DNA of 11,895 nucleotides from Thermococcaceae archaeon (GTDB taxonomy: Archaea > Methanobacteriota_B > Thermococci > Thermococcales > Thermococcaceae): assembly GCA_027064745.1 (NCBI GenBank), contig JAMOPD010000176.1:1-11895 (forward strand), given 5' to 3'. Shown here in pieces: positions 1-8,256 of this stretch (the first letter of the stretch is position 1; every line of letters starts with the position of its first letter). The notes beneath the pieces were generated by a model. It was not told the DNA's origin. It was given only the letters and a program-made list of their open reading frames with translations, and searched no databases. A program made the translations under genes and the position numbers.

Positions 1-1970
<1,970 letters not shown>

Positions 1971-1971
<1 letters not shown>

Positions 1972-1986
1972 TTCTTTCTAAATTTT
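1971..1986 (+). terminator. Possible oligo-T terminator after the reductase gene
   Basis: Just after the TGA stop (1969-1971) the coding strand is T-rich (TTCTTTCTAAATTTT) with no clear stem. Archaeal RNA polymerase can terminate on such U-rich tracts. The runs are short and interrupted, so this is weak. Confidence 0.3.
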
Positions 1987-2004
1987 GACAAAAATTTGAA
2001 AACG

Positions 2005-2020
2005 TTGAGTTTTTAAGCTC
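2005..2020 (+). promoter_or_regulatory. TATA box for the phosphoribosyltransferase-thpR unit
   Basis: TTTTTAAG at 2010-2017 matches the archaeal TATA consensus and follows a purine-rich stretch (GAAAACG, 1998-2004) that could act as BRE. Transcription would start near 2038, giving a leader of about 20 bases. That leader includes the strong purine ribosome binding site AGGGGGTGGG (2046-2055) before the ATG at 2059. Confidence 0.5.
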
Positions 2021-2058
2021 TTCTTTTTAACCTAAAAGCATACAAAGGGGGTGGGAAG

Positions 2059-2520
2059 ATGGATAAAGTTTATCTTACATGGTGGCAGACTGATCGGGCC
2101 ATGTTTGCACTCGCTGATGCGTTGAGGAGCTATAATCCGGATATTATAGTGGGTATAGCTCGGGGGGGCTTGATTCCGGCTGTGAGGCTCAGTCATATTC
2201 TCGGGGATATCGAGCTTAAGGTCATAGACGTCAAGTTTTACAAAGACGTTGATGAAAGAATGGAAAAGCCGAAGATTATGATCCCGCTCCACGGCTCTCT
2301 TAAGGGAAAGAGGGTTGTAATCGTTGACGATGTTAGTGATACCGGAAAAACCCTTGAAGTTGTTATTGAGGAGGTGAAAAAGCTGGGGGCATCTGAGATA
2401 AAAATAGCCTGTCTTGCAGTAAAGCCTTGGACAAAAGTCATGCCAGACTTCTATGTCTTCAGGACAGATAAGTGGATAGTTTTCCCTTGGGAGGAGTTCC
2501 CGGTTGTGGTGAGGGAATAG
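2059..2520 (+). CDS. Purine-type phosphoribosyltransferase
   Basis: This is a 153-residue type I phosphoribosyltransferase, which transfers the ribose-phosphate of PRPP to a base or releases it in reverse. The diagnostic PRPP loop is VVIVDDVSDTGKT at residues 86-98, with the acidic pair Asp90-Asp91. An upstream PDIIVGIARGGLIPA segment (27-41) forms the other pyrophosphate-binding loop. The short C-terminal hood (WIVFPWEEFP) resembles the xanthine-guanine/hypoxanthine phosphoribosyltransferase group, so purine salvage is the most likely role, but the base specificity is inferred. The ATG is preceded by a strong ribosome binding site. The gene ends 9 bases before thpR, so the two are almost certainly cotranscribed. 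Confidence 0.85.
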   Translation: MDKVYLTWWQTDRAMFALADALRSYNPDIIVGIARGGLIPAVRLSHILGDIELKVIDVKFYKDVDERMEKPKIMIPLHGSLKGKRVVIVDDVSDTGKTLEVVIEEVKKLGASEIKIACLAVKPWTKVMPDFYVFRTDKWIVFPWEEFPVVVRE

Positions 2521-2529
2521 GGTGGTATT

Positions 2530-3087
2530 ATGAGGGCGTTTATAGCCATTGAGATAAACGATGCCGTGAGAGAAAAAATTGTGGATGTTCAGGATAGGAT
2601 AGCAAAAACAAAAGCGGCAAAGATAAAGTTTGTTGAACCTGAGAACCTTCACATAACCATTAAATTCCTTGGAGAGATTACGGAGGACCAAGCAAGGGAA
2701 ATAGGTGGAATTTTGAGTAATATTGCAAGGAAACATAAAAAGCATAAGGTTAGAGCAAAAGGAATAGGGGTCTTTCCGAACCCCAACTACATAAGGGTGA
2801 TATGGGTCGGAATAGAAAACGACGAAGGAATAAAGGCAATAGCAAAAGATGTTGAACGGGAGATGCGCCGCCTGGGCTTCAAGAAGGAACATAACTTTGT
2901 CGCTCACATAACAATAGGCCGGGTAAAATTTGTTAGAGATAAACTGGAGCTGGCGATGATGCTGAAGAACCTCGCCAATGAGGACTTCGGTGAGTTTGAG
3001 GTTGATGCGATGGAGCTTAAAAAGAGCACGCTAACCCCAAAGGGACCGATTTACGAGACATTGGCTAGGTTTGAGTTGGGAAGTTGA
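2530..3087 (+). CDS. thpR: RNA 2',3'-cyclic phosphodiesterase (2'-5' RNA ligase family, ThpR)
   Basis: This 185-residue protein belongs to the 2H phosphoesterase family. Two HxTx motifs define the active site: His41-Ile-Thr43 in [10 protein letters not shown], and His126-Ile-Thr128 in [10 protein letters not shown]. Family members open 2',3'-cyclic phosphate RNA ends; some also show 2'-5' ligase activity in vitro. The length matches archaeal homologs (about 180-190) and the start MRAFIAIEI is typical. GGTGGT (2521-2526) sits three bases before the ATG at 2530. The phosphoribosyltransferase is 9 bases upstream and the CCA-adding enzyme 62 bases downstream. The thpR-cca pairing recurs in Thermococcales and fits a shared theme of RNA 3'-end processing. 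Confidence 0.93.
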   Translation: MRAFIAIEINDAVREKIVDVQDRIAKTKAAKIKFVEPENLHITIKFLGEITEDQAREIGGILSNIARKHKKHKVRAKGIGVFPNPNYIRVIWVGIENDEGIKAIAKDVEREMRRLGFKKEHNFVAHITIGRVKFVRDKLELAMMLKNLANEDFGEFEVDAMELKKSTLTPKGPIYETLARFELGS

Positions 3088-3105
3088 TAATAGAAGTATC
3101 ATTTA

Positions 3106-3118
3106 CATTTATATATCC
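3106..3118 (+). promoter_or_regulatory. TATA box for cca
   Basis: TTTATATATC at 3108-3117 is a near-consensus archaeal TATA box in the 62-base gap between thpR and cca. The predicted start lies near 3138, leaving a leader of about 12 bases that contains the ribosome binding site AAGGTGA (3139-3145) before the ATG at 3150. So cca probably has its own promoter rather than relying only on read-through from thpR. Confidence 0.6.
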
Positions 3119-3149
3119 CCTACTAGCACACTATCAATAAGGTGAAGTT

Positions 3150-4511
3150 ATGCAAACCCGAGAGGTTATTGAGAGAGTTTTACAGAAAATAACTCCAACT
3201 GATGAAGAGAGAACATTTATCGAAGACCTGATGAGAGAACTTAGAGATATTGCTAAAGAAACTATTAAAACCCTTGGCCTTGACGTAAAGCCCTACTTTG
3301 TCGGTTCGCTCGCCAAGGATACCTACTTAGCTGGAGATCACGATGTTGACCTGTTCCTCGCTTTTCCCCTTAAAACTCCATTGAAGGAGCTTCAGGAGAG
3401 AGGTTTGGAACTCGGAAAGGTTATAGCGGGCAAACTCGACTCGTACGAGATAGCCTATGCGGAGCATCCCTACGTGCGGGCAAGATACAAGAGCGTAAAG
3501 GTCGACATAGTTCCATGCTACAACGTGGAGAGCTGGGAGCAAGTAAGGACAGCTGTAGACAGGTCGATACTCCACAATCGCTGGGTTTTAGAAAACTTGA
3601 AAGGAAGAAATGATGAGGTCAGGCTTCTTAAGAGGTTTCTCAAAGGCATAAATGCCTACGGGAGTGAAATCTACGTGAGAGGCTTCTCTGGTTATTTGGC
3701 CGAGATTCTCATCATCAAATACGGTTCCTTCTTAGATGTTCTGGAAAATGCGCACTTCATGCTAAGGCAGAAGATAATAGACCCTGCAAATTGGCTCAGG
3801 CGCGCACATGAGATTACGATGAGAACCATCAAACGTGAGGCTGACAGGCCGTTGATAGTCATTGATCCTGTTGACCCGAGGAGGAATGTGGCAGCAAACC
3901 TGAGCTGGGAGCGCTATGGAGTTTTTTACTTTAAAGCACGTCAGTTTCTGGAGAAGCCATCAGAGGAATTCTTTTTTCCAGTGGAGAAAAAAACCGGGAG
4001 CTATTTTGTGGAGCTGAAGAGAAAAGGAACTCATCTCATTACGCTAATATTTCAAAAGCCTGAAGTTGTCGATGATGTTCTCATTCCTCAGCTGGAGAGA
4101 AGTGCAAGAGGTTTTGAAAAAGCTCTCTCAAGAGAAGGATTTAAGGTTCTTGGCTGGAATGTTGGATATACTGGAGGGAAGGCATTTATAATGCTGGAGG
4201 TTGATCGTAGGGAGCGGGAAAAGGTTACCATAAAGCCGGGGCCTGAATTATACACCCAGAGAGCTCAAGACTTTTATGAAAAGAATGAGCGGGTGTGGCT
4301 TATCGGAAAGAGGCTCTACGCGGAAAAGAGAGTGAAGGAAAACATAGTGCATGTTATCATCGAGCTACTGGAAAAGAATCAGGTTTCTATTGGTAAGAAT
4401 ATTAGAGATGAGGTAAAAGAGGCGGAAATTCTCGTGAATTTCGTTCCCTCATGGCTTGGGAATGAAGCTTATCTTTTCTTGAGCAGGGAAAAGTGGAATC
4501 TGAAAAACTAG
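3150..4511 (+). CDS. cca: Archaeal class I CCA-adding tRNA nucleotidyltransferase
   Basis: This enzyme builds or repairs the CCA 3' end of tRNA from CTP and ATP without a nucleic acid template. At 453 residues it has the usual archaeal length. The nucleotidyltransferase signature is clear: Gly52-Ser53, then the carboxylate pair Asp65-x-Asp67 (GDHDVDLFL) and the third carboxylate Asp119 (VKVDIVPCY), which bind the two catalytic metals. After the catalytic domain come a helical segment (RFLKGINAYGSEIYVRGFSG), then DPVDPRRNVAANLS, and the tail domains that grip the tRNA acceptor stem. The start is set by AAGGTGA and a TATA box. It ends 7 bases from the convergent GH57 gene. No missing key residue was seen. 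Confidence 0.95.
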   Translation: MQTREVIERVLQKITPTDEERTFIEDLMRELRDIAKETIKTLGLDVKPYFVGSLAKDTYLAGDHDVDLFLAFPLKTPLKELQERGLELGKVIAGKLDSYEIAYAEHPYVRARYKSVKVDIVPCYNVESWEQVRTAVDRSILHNRWVLENLKGRNDEVRLLKRFLKGINAYGSEIYVRGFSGYLAEILIIKYGSFLDVLENAHFMLRQKIIDPANWLRRAHEITMRTIKREADRPLIVIDPVDPRRNVAANLSWERYGVFYFKARQFLEKPSEEFFFPVEKKTGSYFVELKRKGTHLITLIFQKPEVVDDVLIPQLERSARGFEKALSREGFKVLGWNVGYTGGKAFIMLEVDRREREKVTIKPGPELYTQRAQDFYEKNERVWLIGKRLYAEKRVKENIVHVIIELLEKNQVSIGKNIRDEVKEAEILVNFVPSWLGNEAYLFLSREKWNLKN

Positions 4512-4518
4512 TGGCTTT

Positions 4519-6243
4519 CTACCTATGTTCGCACCATTCAGTGTTCTCCCAGTGGCCATGCATTTCACCTGGTATATGCCCAGTATCTGCAACGGCCCAG
4601 TCAAGATTATACTGCTCTATGATGTATCTCAGATCATCTTTTAGATCCCTTTTTCCGACGTACAGGGAACCCCTTGTAACAACGTTATATTCACTGGTTG
4701 GCACCTCAGGTTTTAGGGCTTCATTCCAAGCCTTCTCAGTTGTCTCCCAGCCCTCCATGCCTTTTAACTCTCCAAGATTCCAGAGATGATAGAGCTTTTC
4801 AAAGTTGAGGAGTCTGAGATAAGCTTCGATAAAAATACTCCTGAGCTCACTTTCGTTGAAGTATTTTATCAGCTCGATTAAAGCTTTGGCCATTACAGAA
4901 ACATTTCCGAACGTTACACGGGTATCGAGGTTTTCCCAGAACCTTGGACAGGAGTGGTTTGCTAAAAGCATTAGATAGTAAGCCCTTCCAAGTCTTAAAG
5001 CGGATTTATCACCGTTTGCTGGTTCGAGAACATAGATATTTGAGGTTTCCATACCGAAGTAATCGTAGTAATCTTTGAAGAAAATCCTTGCATACCTCAG
5101 GAGAAATTCTTCTGGATCGCTGTTAAGTTTTCTCAGCCCTTCGATAACTCCAAATCTCACTGCTCTGTTGAGTTCTTGAAAGAGCTTTGTAAATGCCAGC
5201 TTCCAGAGCTGTGAAATTTTCCTGTCCTTATACCAGCGATGAATTATTCTACCATCCTCACGCCTGAGGCCGAGCCATCTCATGTCACTCGTTTTTCCGT
5301 CAATGCTTAGATCAAAGTAGTCGCTCCAACTGGAGTAATCTTTAACACCTATTTCGAATACACACTCCCCCTCCAGTCTCCTATATTCACCGGAAAGCTT
5401 CTTCCTGATAAATTCTGGAGCGGATACCCTTTCAACTCCATTCTGCTCAAGTCCTTCCATCCAGCGGATAAAACGGTCGAGCTGTGCCGGATTTCCAAGG
5501 AGGCTCTCAAGGTCACTGGCCATGAAAATGAGATATGGAATTCCTGACCTCTCTTTTTCTAGGTCTGCCATTCTAAGGGTCGCCTGAATTAACCCTTGAA
5601 CATCGAGAGTGTTGAAGGCAAAGGCGTCGCTGAGCAACCACTCACGGCCGAAGACAAAAGATTTGGAATAGCGGTTGCAGGAATATTTTGCTTGAGGAAA
5701 GTCGTAGAGGAGCTGCCTTTCGTCGAGAAGAAATACAAGCTCTTTATTTGTGGAGCTTTCAACAATTTCAGCGCTTTTCTTTGTTATTACAGCCTCTGGA
5801 AGCCAATAGCCGATCATGGCTCGATTCTTAATTAGTGGGGCATAAAAATCGAAGGAAACCCTCGCAAGGATTCTCTGCTCGAACTCGTCGAGGTGGGGAA
5901 CTATGGGATGAAAAGGAGCTGTTGGAACTGCATCAAATCTTTTCAAAAGCTCAACGGCATCTTCAAAGGCTTTCCTGTGATATCGAAGGAGCATTAAGAA
6001 TGTGAATGGTTCTATATCAACACTTACACCTTTCATCTGTGAGAGTGTATCGGCTATATGCTCGTAGCTGTAGAGCATTGCTCTCGTCCAGTTTTCTCCT
6101 TTAACTTCTTCCTCACGGATTTTGATTGAAACAGGACTTTCTCTCTCCTCATATTCTATGGGTTTGTTGCCTTTGGAATCCTTGATATAAACAATATCGC
6201 CTGGCTGATATGCATGGAAATGATACGCGAACTTCTGAAACAT
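4519..6243 (-). CDS. Glycoside hydrolase family 57 protein (alpha-glucan-type, substrate unknown)
   Basis: This 574-residue protein reads as a GH57 enzyme, a family of retaining alpha-glucan-active enzymes common in Thermococcales. The first conserved region appears as HFHAYQPGD (8-16), an insertion-bearing form of the usual HQPY. The second is TAPFHPIVPH (108-117). The third is GYWLPE, making Glu150 the likely nucleophile. MASDLESLLGNP (241-252) probably holds the acid/base residue, with Asp244 the candidate; that assignment is inferred. The remainder is helical and Trp-rich, as in family members. No signal peptide is visible, so it is probably cytoplasmic. GGTGATG (6252-6246) precedes the ATG. 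It lies downstream of the ATPase pair, separated by 75 bases. Amylase, branching enzyme or another activity cannot be told apart here. Confidence 0.85.
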   Translation of the reverse strand: MFQKFAYHFHAYQPGDIVYIKDSKGNKPIEYEERESPVSIKIREEEVKGENWTRAMLYSYEHIADTLSQMKGVSVDIEPFTFLMLLRYHRKAFEDAVELLKRFDAVPTAPFHPIVPHLDEFEQRILARVSFDFYAPLIKNRAMIGYWLPEAVITKKSAEIVESSTNKELVFLLDERQLLYDFPQAKYSCNRYSKSFVFGREWLLSDAFAFNTLDVQGLIQATLRMADLEKERSGIPYLIFMASDLESLLGNPAQLDRFIRWMEGLEQNGVERVSAPEFIRKKLSGEYRRLEGECVFEIGVKDYSSWSDYFDLSIDGKTSDMRWLGLRREDGRIIHRWYKDRKISQLWKLAFTKLFQELNRAVRFGVIEGLRKLNSDPEEFLLRYARIFFKDYYDYFGMETSNIYVLEPANGDKSALRLGRAYYLMLLANHSCPRFWENLDTRVTFGNVSVMAKALIELIKYFNESELRSIFIEAYLRLLNFEKLYHLWNLGELKGMEGWETTEKAWNEALKPEVPTSEYNVVTRGSLYVGKRDLKDDLRYIIEQYNLDWAVADTGHIPGEMHGHWENTEWCEHR

Positions 6244-6318
6244 GTCATCACCTACCCCCGGATTAAAGAATTTTGGCTTTTGGTTCTTAGTTCTTAGGCT
6301 TTATTCTGGATTTCATCC

Positions 6319-6759
6319 TCAACCTCTGAGGAACTTCGGAAGATTGAAGAATTTCGGTTTTTTTAACATTTCATTTTCTCTCAGGAGTCTATGAGGATTT
6401 GTAATTTTAATAGGCTGAAGAAAATTTAAATATCTCTCTTCTTGAACCTCACTTATCCCCTCTTCCTCTAAGAATAATGGAAGTTGCCTTAGCTCCAGTT
6501 CTTCTACTTTAATGGTATTAACTGATAAGCCCTTCATTATTAGTTCTTCTCGTTTTCTTATACCTCTCTCTTTGCCTATAGCATAAGCTCTTTTGACTAC
6601 TTTATATATGCCCATGAATTTTGCCTGTGAGTATATTTCCTCTTTTTCTTTTACTATCCATGAGAGCCACTCACTATGTCCATAGAATCCAACAAAGTAT
6701 CCCAAATTATACGCTTTTTTTAAAATTTCTTTTTTTTCTTCTGCATTTCTCATACTCAT
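6319..6759 (-). CDS. Hypothetical protein coupled to a KaiC-like ATPase
   Basis: I do not recognise this 146-residue protein as a named family. It is basic and probably helical in its first half, with no signal peptide or transmembrane segment. Two related segments occur: Ala16-Tyr17-x-x-Gly20-x3-Gly24 (KKAYNLGYFVGFYGH) and Ala58-Tyr59-x-x-Gly62-x3-Gly66 (KRAYAIGKERG), suggesting an internal duplication. The second half is acidic (LPLFLEEEGISEVQEE) and ends in an aromatic-basic tail (KKPKFFNLPKFLRG). Its ATG overlaps the stop of the upstream ATPase gene (ATGA, 6759-6756), which implies translational coupling and probably a shared complex. A second ATG at 6753 would shorten it by two residues. 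The coding strand is A-rich, with long A runs near both ends. Confidence 0.82.
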   Translation of the reverse strand: MSMRNAEEKKEILKKAYNLGYFVGFYGHSEWLSWIVKEKEEIYSQAKFMGIYKVVKRAYAIGKERGIRKREELIMKGLSVNTIKVEELELRQLPLFLEEEGISEVQEERYLNFLQPIKITNPHRLLRENEMLKKPKFFNLPKFLRG

Positions 6760-7478
6760 CCCTCTTCTTCAAAAGGGTATTTATTGAAAACCACAAGCCC
6801 ATTATCCGAAAATTCTAGTTTCTTAAGATTAGGGTCGTGTTTTGTTCCCCTCATCTTTAGAATCTGAATTGCTCTAATCATCCTGTTGTTATACATAAAG
6901 TAATGCAACATTATAACACCACTTACCAAATAATGTTCTTCTGTATATCTATCCATCTCTGTCATCTCATCCACAAGGAGCGCCGTTATTCCCAGATTTT
7001 CTATTCCTCTAATGAACCTGGCTAGTTCAGTTCTTTTTTCGGCAGTATTTTCTGTTGGAAAGTCAATTGCAGTTAATGGGTCAATTGCCAATCTATGTAT
7101 CTTCTCATCCTCTGCAAGTTCTTTTATCCTTGAGAGAACACTTCTCCATGTTGGAACTTTGGTGCTCTCTCTCCAGAGAATCGGCCCTAAATCGTATAGC
7201 ATAATTCTCCATTTTTTTACATAGGCTAATATTGAGGGATCATATCTAGCCATGTCATGGATTATATCTTCCGGTTTTTGGACTAAGGAAACATACAAAC
7301 ATTTTTCTCCTCTTCTTGCGCCATCAAGTAAGAATTGGAGGGCAAAGGTAGTTTTACCACTTCCAGGAGGTCCAGTTACGAGATATACTCTACCAGGAAT
7401 AAGTCCTCCCTCTATGAGCTCATCAAGGCCTTTTATGCCAGTAGAAATCCGGGAGGTAGAGGATAGTGCACTATACAT
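6756..7478 (-). CDS. KaiC/RAD55-like RecA-fold ATPase
   Basis: This is a single-domain KaiC-like ATPase of 240 residues from the ATG at 7478. Numbering below uses a longer version starting at GTG 7502 (248 residues). STGIKGLDELIEGG leads into Walker A, GPPGSGKTT (44-52). Walker B is LAIDPLTAID with Asp141, and LKMRGTKHD (215-223) matches the KaiC intersubunit KMRGT motif. In typical KaiC domains the strand after Walker A ends in a catalytic Glu-Glu pair; here the same position reads YVSLVQKPEDI, so Val-Gln replaces it. I prefer the ATG because GGAGGG (7491-7486) lies seven bases upstream; the GTG also has a possible AGAGGT site. The stop overlaps the next gene's start. Its role is unknown: regulatory or structural ATP binding fits better than fast hydrolysis. 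Confidence 0.88.
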   Translation of the reverse strand: MYSALSSTSRISTGIKGLDELIEGGLIPGRVYLVTGPPGSGKTTFALQFLLDGARRGEKCLYVSLVQKPEDIIHDMARYDPSILAYVKKWRIMLYDLGPILWRESTKVPTWRSVLSRIKELAEDEKIHRLAIDPLTAIDFPTENTAEKRTELARFIRGIENLGITALLVDEMTEMDRYTEEHYLVSGVIMLHYFMYNNRMIRAIQILKMRGTKHDPNLKKLEFSDNGLVVFNKYPFEEEG

Positions 7479-7519
7479 ACATTTTCCCTCCGCAGATAAC
7501 ACATAGGTTACCTCTCCCT

Positions 7520-7547
7520 AAAATTTAAGAACGAAAGTATTTAAGCT
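7520..7547. promoter_or_regulatory. Overlapping divergent promoters (KaiC-like gene leftward, small ORF rightward)
   Basis: On the + strand, AATTTAAG (7522-7529) lies about 26 bases before the ATG at 7551, which suits a leaderless transcript. On the - strand, GCTTAAATAC (7547-7538) predicts a start near 7516, ahead of the KaiC-like gene. Because both A/T blocks are nearly palindromic, direction is uncertain and the two promoters would compete for the same DNA. Confidence 0.4.
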
Positions 7548-7550
7548 TTT

Positions 7551-7796
7551 ATGGTGATTGAGTGCAAAAATGGCATATGTCTTTACGGATTTAGGATAAA
7601 TTCGCTTCCTCTTATTATTAGAGGAGACATGATAATAATCTTTGACAGGAAAGATCATAAAATAACCGGGATAAAACAGAGCCCAGCGAGGATGAAATTC
7701 GTGAGATTTAGAATGAAACTGAAAAATATTGAAAGCGGGGAAGTTGAGAGATATCTTACTATGAATATGGGATGTGTGCATACCCCTGGAGAGTAA
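7551..7796 (+). CDS. Small hypothetical protein (81 residues)
   Basis: I do not recognise this protein. It is basic and looks beta-rich: hydrophobic strands (GICLYGFRI, LPLIIRG, MIIIFDRKDHKITGI) are followed by a basic helix-like segment (MKFVRFRMKLKNIESGEVERYL). There is no signal peptide. A TATA-like AATTTAAG sits at the distance expected for a leaderless start at 7551, and no clear ribosome binding site is seen. An alternative ATG at 7629 has GAGGAG two bases upstream and would give 55 residues. It ends where the decayed - strand gene ends (about 7799), as expected for two converging genes. Other frames are also open here, so its reality is uncertain. Confidence 0.42.
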   Translation: MVIECKNGICLYGFRINSLPLIIRGDMIIIFDRKDHKITGIKQSPARMKFVRFRMKLKNIESGEVERYLTMNMGCVHTPGE

Positions 7797-7798
7797 TT

Positions 7799-8187
7799 AT
7801 CCCCATGGATTATAAGCAGGATTTTCACGCTATCGCCGTTTTTAGAGATGATTCCCAGTAACTTTTCTCTCATTTATGAGTATGCGGGACTCCTCTGCAC
7901 TTATGCCAAGTTTTCAGCAACTCTCCAACTGTAATGCTCTCTTCGTTGTGAACATGCAGAAGGCATTGACGAGTTCGCCCTCGTAGCTTCTAGCGCTGAA
8001 CCGAGACAGCGTAGCTTATCCTCTCGTGTAGTTGAGGTCGCTCCTTATCCCGTGAACAACGTAGCACATTGCATCAACGCCCTTCATCTTGGAGATTCTC
8101 TTTGCCGCGTGGTATGTTCCCTTCGCTAGAATCAAGCTTGAAGCCGAGTCCGTCAGGATTTAGTATCAGTACATCTGTATAATCCTC
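7799..8187 (-). pseudogene. Decayed gene with several frameshifts; C-terminal part ThiS/MoaD-like
   Basis: No long ORF exists here, but joining - strand frames gives consecutive protein-like text. TDVLILNPDGLGFKLDS (about 8178-8128) shifts to LILAKGTYHAAKRISKMKG and GVDAMCYVVHGIRSDLNYTRG (about 8135-8019). A TAA stop at 8018-8016 follows, then the same frame gives RSYEGELVNAFCMFTTKRA (about 7991-7935). One lost base later comes ITVGELLK (7935-7912); another shift gives LGISAEESRILINERK (7910-7863), and another SKNGDSVKILLIIHG (about 7846-7802). The last three pieces resemble a ThiS/MoaD beta-grasp protein (TVGELLKxLGI...NG...KNGDxVKI). The upstream part is not recognised, and there may originally have been two genes. 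Sequencing errors could mimic some shifts, but not easily all of them plus the stop. Confidence 0.45.
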
Positions 8188-8205
8188 ATGAAAACGTACA
8201 GATGT
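8171..8205. repeat. Perfect 9-base inverted repeat upstream of the transporter promoter
   Basis: ACATCTGTA (8171-8179) and TACAGATGT (8197-8205) form perfect arms around 17 bases, with a G-T pair possible at each end. The repeat ends about 23 bases before the TATA box at 8228, a position suited to a dimeric regulator or a hairpin. It overlaps the 5' end of the decayed gene, so it could instead be a relic of whatever disrupted that gene. Confidence 0.5.
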
Positions 8206-8223
8206 GGGTTTATACGAAGGGAA

Positions 8224-8236
8224 GGCCTTATAAATG
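8224..8236 (+). promoter_or_regulatory. TATA box for the EamA transporter gene
   Basis: TTATAAAT (8228-8235) is a good archaeal TATA box. Transcription is predicted near 8255, essentially at the ATG (8257). No convincing ribosome binding site precedes it (GATAAGGTTGC), so the mRNA is probably leaderless. Confidence 0.6.
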
Positions 8237-8256
8237 CCGATCTCTGATAAGGTTGC

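Noticed and set aside
2032..2907. Long open frame (291 codons) on the - strand across the phosphoribosyltransferase and thpR
   Set aside because: It is antisense to two genes with clear catalytic motifs, and its translation is low-complexity and rich in Cys, Phe and His, without domains.
4493..4789. 98-codon + strand frame starting in the end of cca
   Set aside because: It is antisense to the GH57 C-terminus, has no ribosome binding site and no family features; the cca frame ends normally at 4511.
6283..6298. Tandem GTTCTTA repeat between the GH57 gene and the unknown protein
   Set aside because: Only two short copies are present, in an A/T-rich gap of 75 bases; this is expected by chance and shows no array structure.
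7655..7873. Intact 72-codon - strand gene beginning at 7873
   Set aside because: Only its first 25 codons read like protein (matching the relic's ThiS-like end); the rest is antisense to the small + strand ORF and looks random.
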